Notes under the pieces: generated by a model
The model's database searches: none
Told to the model about the DNA's origin: nothing
The model's input: the letters and a program-made list of their open reading frames with translations, nothing else
Assembly (NCBI RefSeq): GCF_015832195.1
Contig: NC_052017.1
Span: forward strand, 53,660,152-53,724,151
Direction: 5' to 3'
DNA length: 64,000 nucleotides
Source of the DNA: Motacilla alba alba
Lineage: Eukaryota; Chordata; Aves; Passeriformes; Motacillidae
Translations under genes and position numbers: made by a program
Shown here: positions 51,492-64,000 of the stretch, piece after piece
Layout of the letters: every line of letters begins with the position of its first letter
Position numbering within the stretch: the stretch's first letter is position 1

Positions 51492-54400
51492 AAGAGCTTT
51501 TTTACTCTTCCTTTATCCTGAAAGAATGAGATGCTGTAGGAGAGCAATTAAATCTCAAATTAGAAGATGGTCCTATCAGGAGCAAGACTTTGACCCTTTC
51601 TTCATGTGAGTAATGGATGATTCCCAATGCTCTGTCAATTCTATTCTGAAGGAGCCATGTCAATCATAAGAAAACACCCAGAAAATTTCAAGCCTGAAAG
51701 AATAACTAAAATTTTTATACTGTGGGGCCAACTTACCAGAAGACTTGGAAAAAATCTAGTATGAAGAGGAAAGCATTGTCTTCCATTAAAAAAAAAAAAA
51801 GGCAAAACAAAACAAAAAATTTCTATAAAGGTATAAACCCAGCCTTCTTGTTCACCCTGAAAATTATTTCATATGGTGGTCTTTTAATCTCCCCACTGAC
51901 CACATGAGAAGACATGAACCTGTTTACCAAATTACAAGCGCTCCTTCATAAGCCTGCCAGTTTTATAACTTGTCTTTTTTGTTGTTTAATATTTGCTCAG
52001 TTTCTATTTTGAATAGCCCTTAAACACAAGGCCTCTCCTTCCAGATGATAATGCTACATGTGTTAAAAGATCCTTCTAGAACCTACAGTATGCTCTTATC
52101 AGTGTAATCCTCTGGTCTCCATGAGAAGAAAAAGCCATAACCTATTTGAAATTAAGAAACACAAAAAAATACTCCATGGCATACTTGAGTTAGTCTTTCC
52201 AAGGTGTAAAATTTCTTACTAGGATTTCTACCACAAAGCAGTCAAATGACAATAGTTTGGCTCAACCAGAAATTTAGATATGATATTATATGCAGTTTGT
52301 CTATATTTTCATTTTTCAGGCTTCGTCAACCGTGCACATGCTAGAAATTACTTTGGGTGAAAATATCAAAGCCAAAATTCAGCTGAAATTGCTTTCTTTT
52401 AGAAATCAGCACATCTAGAATCACACCAAAACCAAACTTACAATAGCTTTTAAATATTGATCAGGTATGAGAGAGAAACTTGACCAGGCTGCATAGAAGG
52501 GACTCAGAGTGATTGAAAGAAGCTCTTTGTTAAACAAAAACTTAATTTTACATAGCACATCAGGATTTTCATGACATAAAACAAAGAAACCATTAACTTG
52601 AATTTTTGACGATCAGAGCACAGGTTAAATAGTAACCCAGCTCACTGCTTAATTCAATTACTTGCATTTGGTCTAGGAAGACCCAAATCAAGATTCATCT
52701 GTAGTCAGCCCTGGAGACTTGGCTACATGAGGAAAATTTCTTCCTATTTCAGTATGGATCTCTTCCTTAGCTCTCACCAGAAATTCTATCAAACACCCAC
52801 AATGTAATACCTTCAAAAGAAACTTTGTTGAAATGAGTACAAATCCATTATAGTGCAATGAAGCCACATTTTCCAGTGAGAACTCTTTTTTCCCAAAGAT
52901 TTTTAAAGTAATATTACTTTAGCTCCAGTTTCATCCAGGTTATTAACTGAATGCCAGTTTTAAAATGGTTATAATTTATAATACAATACATGGTAATAAC
53001 CTAGACCAGTTTGGAAGTTCAGTATCTATTTTTTGAAAATATTTTTAAATCCTTTACAAATACAGTTAAAACACTGAAACAAATCATACCAAGCAAATCA
53101 TGATTTCACTAGAATATCACAGTCAAAAATTGATGAAAAGTCTTCAACCCAAAACTGCTCCTTTTTATCTTGAAGCAAGTCTGCTTTAATTTTTACTTCC
53201 TAAACAAGACTGATGACAAATCTGAATCTAAACTTAGGATAGCTCAACATCAATTGTATATATTATGTAGTTAATAAGTTAGTCTGCTCTTCATGGAGCT
53301 TCTCATAATACAGCGCATTTGAATTTCAGTGACAAGTATGGGAAATTATATCTTTTCTGGCATTTCTACTCATATCATACTTTCTAGAGGTGGAGCTGCA
53401 GATTTTCTTTTATCTGCTCTAAACATGGAATAGAAAAGCAATGATGCCCATCTTTTGAAGAAACTGAAAGCCTCTCCCGATCTAAGGCTCACAGACAAGA
53501 ATGTTGTTTTCTTGTTTCTGGATACCAGAAAATGCACTGCAGCTTCCAGGTTAGGAGGAAGAATCCCAAATAGTTTTCCTATCATTTTTCTATGTTGAAA
53601 TAATATGACAACAAAACCCGCTGCTACAGCTGCTAAACATACTTAATAATGCCACAAATACTGCGGATCAATAATGCAACGCTTTTTATATTTCCCCAGC
53701 CTTTCTCATTGATGAATGAGTGCAATTTTTTTTTAATCATTAAAAAGATCTTCAGGGTTACTTTTGTTCATATCAGGTCTTCATCAACACCTGGGTACCA
53801 TATATTTCTTTTTACATTGTAGACCACAATATATTAATTTCTAATTAAATGTATTACTAATTTAACATGCCTTCAATTATCACACAGCTTTATATTTCTA
53901 ATGCAATTTGCATAAGGACTTAAAGAACTTGAAGCCCAAAGGGCGCTTCACCTTTTTATCATTAGCCTTAATCTGCTGGAAGTTGCAGGTATACTTATAA
54001 ACTCCCCAAGGCAGGGAGTGTCACCCAAGGTAGGATGTGTCACACAGCACGCACAGCAATAGTATTATGTGTTGGACATATGGGAGGATCTCTTCAATAC
54101 AAAGCAGTTTTTCTGTTTAATGCTTTACAACAGGAAAGCAGCAGAACATTTACCAATCATTTTAGCTGCAACTACAGTAACTGGATTATCAATAAACAAT
54201 GAATGAAGCATTTCCCAGACCTGCTGATATTTTCTAACATGAACAGTCCTGTTCTTTATTAGCTACTGTTTGGCTGGGGGAATTTTTGGAGGGTTTGTTG
54301 TTCTTTTAACAAAAAAAAATTGCCATACAATAATTTTCCATTAGCTCCCTATTTTTTTCTTGAGGAAACTCCTTTGAAACAAACAATATTTTAAGGAAGG

Positions 54401-56928
54401 AAAAATCAGATCAGAGAGTAAATCAAAACATGCAACTATAGCAACACGCTGCTAACACCTGGTTTTTGCAAACTGGCCAACATCACTGGGCTGCTCAGTT
54501 TCACCCTAAAAGAGCAACTATCACTGCTCTGCTCAGAGAACAGTCACAAGCATTGTTGCTTTCCTTCTGTTTTAACAGGAGAAAAATATTTCCAAAGATC
54601 CTATTATTGTTTATGACATGTATGTCTAATGTATCAAAATATATGCATATAAATATTACATATATTATAAAGTTTTTAGCCGGCCTGATTCCTTCCCAAT
54701 TGAGCCTTTTGAATTGCTGCCATCTGCTTCAACAGGGACAAACATGTACTCAATCCTCCTCATGAAAAATCACTGAGCTCTAATTAAGGGCACTGATTTT
54801 CTCATAACTGAAATCAATAACAAGATATCAATAGGTAACCCTAAATGTAGTTTAGTTATTTAAAAAAAAAAGGTCAACATAATCTCATAATACTATTTAT
54901 CTCAAATTACTTTTTAAACTACTTTTTTAACATATTACAAACTTTACGTTTTTTTAAAAACAACTAATAAATATCATTTTTGAAAATAAAAGTTTTCTTA
55001 AATTATTATTTAAAAACATGGCATAATTTGCACATTTTTTTCTTTTGTTAATATGCAAAACCCATGTACAAATATGCAAATCATTACTATAACTGCTTTG
55101 GTAACATTAGCATCCCAAAAATGAATATTAATAAGCCATTAATAACTTCAGAGTGATTAAAATACAAAAATAGAGCAAAAAATGCAAAATATGAGTTTTG
55201 ATCACAATCTCACAATTTTTGTTCATTATAAATTATTTTCACATGTCAGTCCAAATGGAAATTGATACTGTATGTTTGGTATTTATATTTGAAAAAAGTA
55301 TCCTTGCTTTGTACTGAAAGGAAAAGTTAATTCCTATGTCCATATTTATCATTAGTTTTCTGAACCTAGAGACTATATGTATTTATAGCATGCAATATGC
55401 AAAACCAGCAAAACTAAAGAGCCACTTGGGTTTCCTACAGCAAGCCTGAGTATACTAGCACAGCTGCAAGATCATTCAGTGTTCAAAACACCTTTGACCT
55501 TTCTGTTAGTCCTCTTATACCAAAAAATAGTCTTTCCTTTGTGGGACAGGAAGTTTGCCATGGGATGCTTATAATAGGAGGGTTTGCCTCTTGGAGGCTC
55601 AGTTTTGCCACTGAAGCATTGCCAGGCAAGTCACCTAATCCCTATAGATTTTTTAACAAATTTGCAAAGGAGAGAGCAGGGCAAGGGTGTCTATTTTGAC
55701 TTTCAAGCCTTTCTGAAAAATTTGCATAAGTAATCTACCCCATCCTCACAGAGTCTTTACTGAATTCTTTCTTGCTCTATGCTTTCCTAAGGTTTAATAA
55801 TATCTAACTTAGAGTTTAATGAAAACTAACTTTCCTCAAACTACACTCACAAACTTTTAATTATATTCACTGCTAGAACAATTTCCACTCTATTTAAGTG
55901 GACCATTAATAATTTCATCAATTTGTTCCTTTTGTTAACCTACTCCTTTAGTGATTTATCTGCTTTTGGTACCTACAGATATCCATTTTCTCATGTGTTG
56001 AACAAATAATCTAGCAATGCATACTTCACCAATTTATTCCTTACATCAAGAAAAATCCATGTCTCATTTCTTAACCTGATGGCACTTCTGATACATTTCA
56101 CAGAGCTGCTGCAGATCTTGATTGTACCTGTCAAACTCAACGCTGGTACATCAAAGGGTCTTCCAGGAGTAAAAGATACTTTCTCCTTGCTCTCTTGGTA
56201 CTCAGACTGCTGCACTGCATGCCTCCAGTCTCCCAGCATAAGGAGTTCAAGAAAAATTAGGAAAGCAGATCTTCATTGCAGAGAAGGAAGGCAAGAAAAT
56301 AAGACAGGAGTTCATGTCTGCTGTGATCAGACCCTATCCTGCTACATTACTTTTTCTTTTCTTCCTACTACTGCACTTTCCTCAGGAATATTCTCTTTCC
56401 AAGCAGTTATCAATATGACTACCCTTAAAGCCACAGTAAGTGGTTCTTATTTTTTAAACCTATTGAAATGTTTTTCCAATACATTTATTTCTGCTTGTGG
56501 TTACAGCAGTTTTTCCCTCTTAAAGATTTGCATTGTTTGGTGAGCTATTACATCTAGGAGCCAAGCACACATACAACTACTAACTCACTCCCCTCTCCCA
56601 CAGGATAAGGAGAAAACAAACAGAGGGAGACATTGCTTGTGGATCAATATAAAGACAGTTTGATAAGGGAAACGTAACATGCATATGCAAGCAAACCAAA
56701 ATAAGGAAGTTTTAGCATTACTTCCCATTGACAAGCAAATCCCAGGGCAGTGAAGCTTCAGTGTGCATAACAGCTACCTGAAAAGATAAACACCATAGAC
56801 ACAAATAACCCAAATTCCTCCTTCTTTCTCCTTGCTTTTAATGCTGAACACTACATCATATGTATGGAATATCCCTTTGGTCATTGGGGTCAGATATCCC
56901 AACAGTATCATTAATGCCACTCTACATA
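51492..56928. other. POU6F2 upstream intron, AT-rich
   Basis: Unique DNA, very AT-rich at 54840-55330, where four ATGCAAA octamer-like words cluster (55053, 55074, 55182, 55397). The 154-codon frame at 56079-56543 has no recognisable domain. Confidence 0.55.
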
Positions 56929-57260
56929 TCATAGAATTGAACAATTTGGATTTGAAGACACACTAAGATCATCTAGATCAGATTGCTTAGTGCTCCAGCT
57001 AACCTGGCCCTAAACATTTCCAAGACATGGAGTATCCACAACTTCTGTTTGCAACGTGTTCTGATGCCTCACCACTCCCATGGTAAAGAATTTTTTCCTA
57101 CTATCTGATCTAAGCCTATTCTCTTTCAGTTTGAAGTCATTTCCCCTTCTCCTATTGCAACAAACTTGTAAATTGTCTTCTCCAGGGAGGCTTTACAGAG
57201 AGACTATCCTTTCCCAGCTTCTTCCCAGAACTGCACAAGCACTGTTCTGTGATAGCCAAA
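56929..57260 (-). mobile_element. Antisense CR1 3' fragment, about 330 bp
   Basis: Starts tcatagaattgaac, then passes through segments corresponding to the reverse complement of the CR1 3' region: aagatcatctagatcag (56967-56983), an aacctggccctaaacatttc block (57001-57020), gtatccacaacttctg (57032-57047), gcctcaccactcccatggta (57066-57085), and a ctctttcagtttgaagtcat block (57120-57139). The order and spacing match the common avian CR1 tail closely. It is 5'-truncated, as most CR1 copies are. It lies in the same orientation as POU6F2. Confidence 0.88.
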
Positions 57261-58676
57261 ACACTGGGGTTTTAGTTTTTTCAGTACTGTTTTAGTCACA
57301 AATCCAAACACAGCATCATATGTGCTGCTACAAAGCAATTTGCCTCCAGCCAGCCAACCCCAGTACTATGATTCAGATCTACAACTTAGGAAAAGGAGTG
57401 GAGGACCCACACAGCTGTGACACTGCTTGAGCTCCCTTTTCACACAGACAGGTAGCTCTGCTCAACTCACAGGCCTGACAGTCCCAGTTCATGTATCCTT
57501 GTTATAATCTGATTCCAACCTAAAACATTACTCTGAAGATTGCTGAAGAGAAATCTTGGCAAAATAAAAGCATAAGCAAAGAGACTTAGGCAAGCAGCAA
57601 ATAAATATAAGTGGCTACATGTGGGGTAAGAAAAATTAAACTATACCCTTTTTTTTCCCTTTTCTTTTTTGGTTTTAGACCAAACTCTTATTCACAGGTT
57701 AAAATCAGCTTTCATATTTACTTTTACCCACATTTACTTCATTTATTTATTTGTTGGGTTATTTAAGTATTTCTCAGCACTACAGTATCAGAATGCTTAG
57801 TCATATACTTTGATCTCTGTGTTTTCATGCAAGCTGGAGTGTCCTCAGAATTCATGTGGATATTAAAATGTTCTCTTTTACCATAAAACCAAGTTGGTGG
57901 GTGATTACTTCAATGTGACACCTTGTATAAGCTTACCATCACGCCTTTACTTTAAACATTGTAAGTCAATGAAATTATATTGCAGACATTGACAACACAT
58001 ACAATTTTGCCTGTTTGATATCCCATTACTGCAATAGCAGCAGCAATGGTTTTTGAAAAAGCTTTTTCTCCCCAATAAGCATGTGCTACCAATTTTGTGC
58101 TCACAAGTAGGGCATCTTCCTAGGGAGCACAATAAGGCCACTTAAGCGACTATCACAAAATATTTGCTTGTTACCAGGAGAATGTAAAGTAGTACACCCA
58201 CAGGCCTACATAGGGGATTACTAGTAAAAGATAACCAGCAATTCCTACATGGAATCAAAACACTTCTACTCAAAATTGATTCACTTATGCAGTCAAAATA
58301 GCAAAAATATTAAATGTTCTCAGACTTGATACTTAGCCAGGATACGAGATCAGTTTTGTAGCACCAAGATATGTGCACAAATATTACCTATGTAACTCAC
58401 CAAAGTACAGCAGAAAAGACAAACTGTAGTCTCCACGTAAGTAACACTGTTGGGCTCAAAACTACCTCTTCATGTGGGAAGAAGAAATACATAAGAGAAA
58501 TACATAAGCTTTGAACTCAAAGGGAATACTTTGGAGGGCAAGGGGAAAGGGGAGAAATCCCAATTTTAGAGGACTGTGAGTATTAAGCATTGAATACCAA
58601 TCTCATTCTATTTCAAGACCAAGTGTTGTATGGAATAGACGTTAATAAAGGAAGGAAAAATCTAAAGCCGCAATAA

Positions 58677-58740
58677 AACAAAAAAAAACCAAACCAAACC
58701 AAAACAAAACAAAAACAAAAACCTAAACAAAAAAAAAAAC
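58677..58740. repeat. A/C simple repeat
   Basis: A-rich DNA with regularly spaced C or CC (aaacc, aaaac units) over about 64 bases. Confidence 0.9.
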
Positions 58741-59219
58741 ACTCACAGACTGCTTTTTGGTTTTCTAAGGTCATGTATTCAGTGTGAAGAAGCATTGAAT
58801 TCTGTTCCATGTATCAGTTAAAGAAAAGCTACTGAGATGCTATGCTATAACCCACTCAGATTAATCAGCAACTCACCATGGATTGGGGTGCATTAACATG
58901 AATTGCATGCTTAAGCAGCAATTCCCTGGACTTCATCACATCAAAATCTGCCTTATCTAGTAGTTTAAAGCATTTATAATTTTAGAAGTCTCTCACAGCC
59001 AGATGTACAAAGCTTCGCTCAGGGGACTGTTCCCAACTCTACATCATTTCCCAACCTGTCTGATTCCAGCAGACGGAGTAATAGGAGGACAGATAATCTA
59101 ACCGTACAAACAGTTGAACAAATTGTTCAACTGGGCTGGTTTTCTGAAGAAAAGTTCTAGCCACAGACTTCCACTATTTTTCATTATGTTATTACAAACA
59201 AGAAGAGAAAACAAAATGG

Positions 59220-59258
59220 GAATGTGCACTTATGAAGAGAATGTGCACTTATGAAGAT
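59220..59258. repeat. Tandem duplication of 19-20 bp
   Basis: Two consecutive copies of gaatgtgcacttatgaaga. Confidence 0.95.
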
Positions 59259-60837
59259 AAATTGTTAAATGAAAGTGCATTAGGTTCCACCTCTCTCTCA
59301 CAACTACTATCACAAGTAAGGTAAAGCTTTGGAAAGACACACACTTTCTTTAATATCAAAGGGATCTGGAAGACCACAAACAAAGAGTTATCACATGAAG
59401 AAGTGACAACACAAGTGAACACTTATGCTGGGCTTCCAACCCCAATGTTTAGTGATCATTCCATGTGACCTGTCTCACTCCATCTATATAGTTTCTTTCT
59501 CCTACATGAACTAGTGTCTGTATAGAACCCTAGCAGTCTTTTAAGAAAAGATGACAACATACTAAAAAGCACTAAGAGAAGCCCAACCAGATATCTTAAA
59601 TTTGTTGTGACAGAGTAACTGAACTGCTGTGATAAACACAAAGCCATATTTATACTGTGGTTAAATTATGGCTTTAAGATATTGTAGTCATTTATCTATA
59701 TCTGAAGGGTATAAAATGGTCCTTCAAGCATGTAACCTTGGACTAATCATACATACTGAAATCAAGATAAGTAGAAAAAGCACTTCTGTTTGTGACATTT
59801 AAAGATCTACTGGTCAGAGAAACGTGTAACACAGGAATGCACAGTTGTGCACAGTTGTGGTGTCTTCCAATCTATAACACCAAAAGTCTTTCACCTCAAA
59901 CTTGCTCTGAATCAGATAAATACTTTTTGCATCTTGTGAAAAGTGTAAAACACTGCACTGACAATGAATGTAAAAGGTAAAGAACATATTGGTTTGTGTT
60001 TATTTTCCTCTCCAAAAGTAATTAAAAAATTTGCTGGGTTTCCCTGTAAATGTCTCTACAGACTTAACCTAGGATCTCACTATCAAAGGGGGTTCTCTCC
60101 TGCCTTGTATATGATGTTAACATCATTAACAAGTTATGACCTCAGTAACACCTATTCTACACCTTTTGCCTTCACTAGGATTCTTCAAGTGTAATTCAGC
60201 CCTCCATTTAAGGCAATGAGATTGAAAATGCGCACAAGAAAGTGGAACACGGTTTGTAACATTGTTGATGACAATGCACAGCTGAGTCCCTTTTAGAATC
60301 CCAGTTGGAGTCATAGATACAATAATAAAATCATACTTTCTGTAGTATGCGTACACTGCACAGGTTTACACTAGTACAACATTTTTAACAAAGGACAATA
60401 ACATGCATAGATATTACCCAGAAAACAATTTCAGCTTGGAGCATAAAAATCATAATTTCACATCCAAGTCACATTTTTATCTCCCTGTACTGCTCCAAAT
60501 CCCATTGCTTTGGCTTGCACCATTTCTTTGCAAGAAAAAAAAATTAACAAACCTGATACATTCTAAATACCAAAGAGAAAAACTTACACTAAACTTTGGG
60601 AAAATCTGTCAGGAAATTCCTGCTTGCAACTCAAAAGGACAGGGGTAAAAACTTATTACTAATATGCCTCCAGTTTCCTTGTAGCTCAAGAAAACTTATT
60701 ACCAACACTGAATATCCTTATATAATGCGAAAATATTTAACACGCTCGAGCTTAAGTCTACCAAAAGAAATAAACTGTGAGCAAATAACATTATAACTAA
60801 ATATACCTAGTCTGAGAGTGATAGCAAAAGATTTTAA

Positions 60838-60868
60838 AATCATAGAATTTTCAGGGAGCTAGAAAGAA
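60838..60868 (-). mobile_element. Possible very short CR1-type tail next to the LTR
   Basis: The bases aatcatagaattttcaggg, then agctagaaag, resemble the start of an antisense CR1 tail but decay after about 30 bases. Weak on its own. Confidence 0.3.
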
Positions 60869-60880
60869 AGTTTGGCTTAG

Positions 60881-60925
60881 TAGGCCCTGGGAAAATGTTA
60901 AAGGTAGGCCCTGGGAAATGTTAGG
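60881..60925. repeat. Imperfect tandem duplication at the 5' border of the LTR
   Basis: Two copies of taggccctgggaaaatgtta-like sequence, 24 and 21 bases, the second running into the first bases of the LTR. Confidence 0.8.
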
Positions 60926-61268
60926 CCTTGTATTTGCTAGATCATGTGAAACTGCACCTGTGTAGTCAGTATATGATAAATGACATAATTGTTAGATGTA
61001 ATTAGATTTATTTATTGTTTAAAGAATCATGAGAAGCTATGTTAGGGGTTTGAGGGGGATCATGAGAAATCCATGCTTGGATGAAATCAATGTATACAAT
61101 AGAACAATGTAAGTTTAATAATTAATATGTAAGTTATATAACGATAGAGTATTAAAACACGTTCTTCCCGAACCCATGGCAGCGTCTGTGTCCCCTGACA
61201 CCCAGAACTCTGCAATAAAAACACCTGCATATAATCATTCTGTGATTATGTGTTCCTGAACGCTAACA
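60919..61268 (+). mobile_element. Solo LTR of an endogenous retrovirus, about 350 bp
   Basis: The ends form a 6-bp inverted repeat, TGTTAG at 60919 and CTAACA ending at 61268, the standard TG...CA layout. Inside there is a TATA-like ttatata (61134-61140), an AATAAA polyadenylation signal (61214-61219) 49 bp before the 3' end, and a GT-rich stretch after it. No primer-binding site, gag/pol/env remnant or second LTR was seen, so it is a solo LTR. Clean target-site duplication is not visible (ggaaa before, agggg after). Composition and wording resemble ERVL-like passerine LTRs I recall; the family name is not assigned. Its transcriptional orientation is opposite to POU6F2. Confidence 0.75.
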
Positions 61269-61740
61269 AGGGGAGCTCCTACTCTACATTCTCAACAACT
61301 TCTGGAGAGCATTCAGATCAGGTACTGTAATGAAACCCAGAAAAACTTCTCCAAAAGGAGAAGCTTCTCAAAGTGCTGAACAACTAGAATGGATCACTGA
61401 CTTGGAAGAAAGGATTGAAAACCTTAAAAACAATAGACTTCAGCCTAGAGACTTCACTTCTTATGTCAAATTTTGAAAGCTTGAGGTAAAGGCAAACATC
61501 AATGGCGTGCGTGAAGACTAAACAAATTTGCCAGATATGTACTTCCCAAGAGAAAACTGGAGGAGCTCTGACCTGTTCACAGTGACCGTACTGCCATCCA
61601 GAGGTAGACTGCAGCTTAAAACTAAAGGAAGTTGTCTTGAATTGGCATGAAGCAAAGACCTCCTTTTGGTCAACATTGCAGACTCCAGTTCTCAGGGAAC
61701 CATACAAGTGATGTGGCAGTTGATTTCTGCAAGGTCCTGA
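61269..61740. other. Unidentified, relatively CpG-retaining block after the LTR
   Basis: The sequence differs in texture from the surrounding AT-rich intron. The minus strand has a 107-codon open frame (61384-61707). The plus strand gives a Glu/Lys-rich, coiled-coil-like segment (about 61370-61475) before a stop. I recognise neither product. It could be decayed retroviral interior, another repeat, or unique DNA. Confidence 0.3.
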
Positions 61741-64000
61741 GGTTTATCCACTGTTCCAAACATGCATTTTTGGCAGTATAGCCTCCAAGCATGTTTTTTT
61801 TTAGTTTGGATTTTCAGAAAAGGGAATTAACTCCATATCAGCAGTCTCATTCTTCAGGATGGTTAAAAGCATGCACACAAAACTCTATGGGGGAGAATTA
61901 CTGTTGGTCTACAAAAACCCCAAACCAATTAATAGCATGAAAAGAAGTGGGGACATGGCTTTTATTAAAGTGTTCAAGACAGTCTGAGATTTTTTTTGGA
62001 CAGTAACCTGAGAGACATGGGCATCTTACTGAGTCTAACCAAGAGATCTAGTTAATGGAGAATTTCAGGAAATAAGATTGGCATTCATACCTTTCCTTTT
62101 CAGACTTCTGGGGTGAATTTTTCAGTTTATAAAGGGAAAGACAAAAAATGGAGGACTACATCCCTTTCTTTTTATCTCATTCGGCAAGTAGAAGGAACTT
62201 AGAGATAAAATGGCAGAGATCATTTAGACCATAGGAGGAGAAGGTAGAAATTAGACAGCATAAAAAGAGAGCTGATCCAAGTCCAGTTCTTGACTGTGGT
62301 CCTAAACCTGACCATTACAATATATTTGATGCTTGCATCTGGTACCAGTGATTAAGGGGTGGATACATAGATTGTTTATCCAGGTGAATACAAGTGCATT
62401 CTTACCTCTTGACCTAAACTGAGAACAGAGTCATTGCAATAAACATCTATTGTTGAAATATGCAGTAAGGTATCCTACATTTTTACATTAAAAATCAAGA
62501 CACTTTTACATTAAAAATCGTACATTAAAATCAAGAAATGCAAAGTATGTAATAATTTTACAACCTTCTTAATATAGATTTGCCTGCATGGAATTCTTAA
62601 AACTGAAAAATTTAATTTAAAAGGTAATAGGAGATGAATATTTGACTGATGAAACAAACAACACAAGTCACAGAAGACATTCCTACTCCATGCGGTACAT
62701 TAGTTTCAATAATCTCATTCTGTAGAATGGAGGATTGACATATAGAGGTATCTATACTACTACCAATAGTTTATAGACTTTTAGCATAAGTGTGTCAAGT
62801 TGGTCAGATGGAAAAAGCAAAGGGCATTGAATAATTACTTGGATTTCAAACATGATAATACATGTATACAAATACATCCTCAAGAAAAAATATTTTGTCT
62901 GCTTGTTATCCACAGCCAACGCCACTGAAAACTCTAGAGAGATGAAGAAAGAATTCACTCTGGATGAGGACAATCAATCAAAATCTTCTCTGAAACTAGA
63001 TATGCCATCAGAACAGATCAATAAATGCTACATGTTGATCTAAATCAGTAGAATCATGAAGAAAGCATCAAAATGATACATATATACATATTAACTACTG
63101 CACATGTGTATTCATTCAAATAGCAATTCTAAACAAAACTTTGTTTTGTTTTTATTGACACATGCCCATACATAAGCTGACATTGACCAAGACGCTCTTA
63201 CTGCTCTATCAACCTGAAATTCTGCAAGAGAAAGAAACACAGAAGTGAAATATTAATGGAAGTGGGATTTTCCTTGCAATAGCCTCAATAAATATGTCGG
63301 TCAGAAGAAAAAAATAGGTCAAAAATAGAAAGCTTGTATCTCCAATATCAAAGAAAAGAATGTTTGTGTCAAATCTATTGGAGAAATTGCCAAGAATGGT
63401 TCATCTGTGTGAAAATATGATCCTTGTAATGCTGCTAAGATCAGCGAGACCTAGGACGACATGTTGAATAAGCAGGTTGCAGAAGTTAAAAATATCCATG
63501 GAAAGCTTTAATTTACATGTCTGCTTTCCAGTATTTTAAAATGGGTAGGAGAGAAAAGTGTAAAAAATTGCTTTTTAGGATCGTTCGTTAGTTAATATAA
63601 AAAGGAAAGTATATTATATGTGAATATTAAGGTGAAGTCCTTATAAATTACATTCACTATTTTCCCAGTGTGCAAAATTTTTCATTTGAATTATCTGTTT
63701 CCTCAGTCTTGGATCATTAGTATTTCTTTTCCTTGTGGTCCACATGCTCCTGCTGTTCTATGCACAGTTCATCTTCCAACCTTCCTCACTCAGAATGATA
63801 AAGTAAAATGAAATATACAGTACATTTAAACCAGAGAATTGAAAAACCATCTTTTTATTAGCCTCATATGTAAGGCCTTATCAGGGAATCATGCCTTAAT
63901 TCACCACCTAATTCTGCAAAAATCTTTGCATAGAAACCCAGTTGCCTCTGCTCCTTCTTTTGCAAGCAGGAACTTTACTATAAAACTCAAAAACATTTTC
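61741..64000. other. POU6F2 upstream intron, mostly featureless
   Basis: Contains a short cluster of repeated acattaaaaatc words (62485-62535) and the exon-like segment listed separately. Otherwise unique AT-rich DNA. Confidence 0.55.
62916..63043 (+). other. Exon-like segment: acceptor followed by 42-codon open frame to a stop
   Basis: A pyrimidine-leaning stretch ends in ttatccacag (AG at 62914-62915). It is followed by a hydrophilic open frame reading A-N-A-T-E-N-S-R-E-M-K-K-E and ending K-C-Y-M-L-I at a TAA (63041-63043). An AATAAA lies about 245 bp further on (63287-63292). This is what a terminal coding exon on the plus strand would look like, but I do not recognise the peptide and no partner exon is visible. 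Chance is a real possibility. Confidence 0.2.

Larger units (their letters stand above)
57261..60837. other. POU6F2 upstream intron, mostly featureless
   Basis: Unique AT-rich DNA apart from the A/C repeat and the small tandem duplication listed separately. Confidence 0.6.

Noticed and set aside
56079..56543. 154-codon plus-strand open frame
   Set aside because: No domain, no splice or promoter context, composition typical of a chance frame in T-rich DNA; the minus strand is open over part of it too.
1..64000. CRISPR arrays, tRNA or rRNA genes, bacterial-type operons
   Set aside because: No regularly spaced direct repeats, no cloverleaf pattern and no rRNA motif seen on either strand; the window is vertebrate intron.

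Overview
This window looks like intronic DNA of a bird. It is AT-rich and CpG-poor, with very little coding sequence. The recognisable repeats are CR1 retrotransposons (degraded ORF1/ORF2 copies and short antisense 3' tails beginning with tcatagaat-type sequence), one solo LTR and scattered microsatellites. CR1 as the only large LINE family points to birds. The solo LTR resembles LTRs I recall from songbirds, but I cannot confirm the order.

Only one protein-coding segment is firmly supported: an internal exon of POU6F2 (POU class 6 homeobox 2, also called RPF-1) on the minus strand at 43906-44077. It has a strong polypyrimidine tract and TAG acceptor on its upstream side and a GTAAGT donor on its downstream side. 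It encodes the N-terminal segment of the protein, ahead of the glutamine-rich region and POU/homeodomains. The rest of the window is best read as the flanking introns: at least 19.9 kb upstream of the exon (44078-64000) and at least 43.9 kb downstream (43905-1). Very long introns are normal for this gene in vertebrates.

Layout by region: 1-18989 is mostly unique intron with a candidate conserved regulatory block (5380-5800), an AT-rich low-complexity patch (11590-11951), an exon-like GC-rich stretch (12893-13004) and a possible amniote MIR fossil (about 14611). 18990-23860 holds two degraded CR1 copies in head-to-tail order on the plus strand; the first carries a tiny antisense CR1 tail nested inside it. 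23861-43560 is unique AT-rich intron with three short perfect or near-perfect inverted repeats. 43561-44210 is the POU6F2 exon, bracketed by low-complexity tracts and a curious cryptic splice-site pair. 44211-64000 is intron with short antisense CR1 tails (51447, 56929), the solo LTR (60919-61268), an unidentified block just after it, and an exon-like terminal ORF at 62916-63043.

No CRISPR array, operon, tRNA, rRNA or novel multi-gene system is visible. The open reading frames outside the CR1 copies are short, overlap in several frames and match nothing I recognise; apart from the POU6F2 exon they are best treated as chance. The most useful leads are the splice-site architecture around the POU6F2 exon, the palindrome-bearing candidate enhancer, and the exon-like ORF at 62916-63043.
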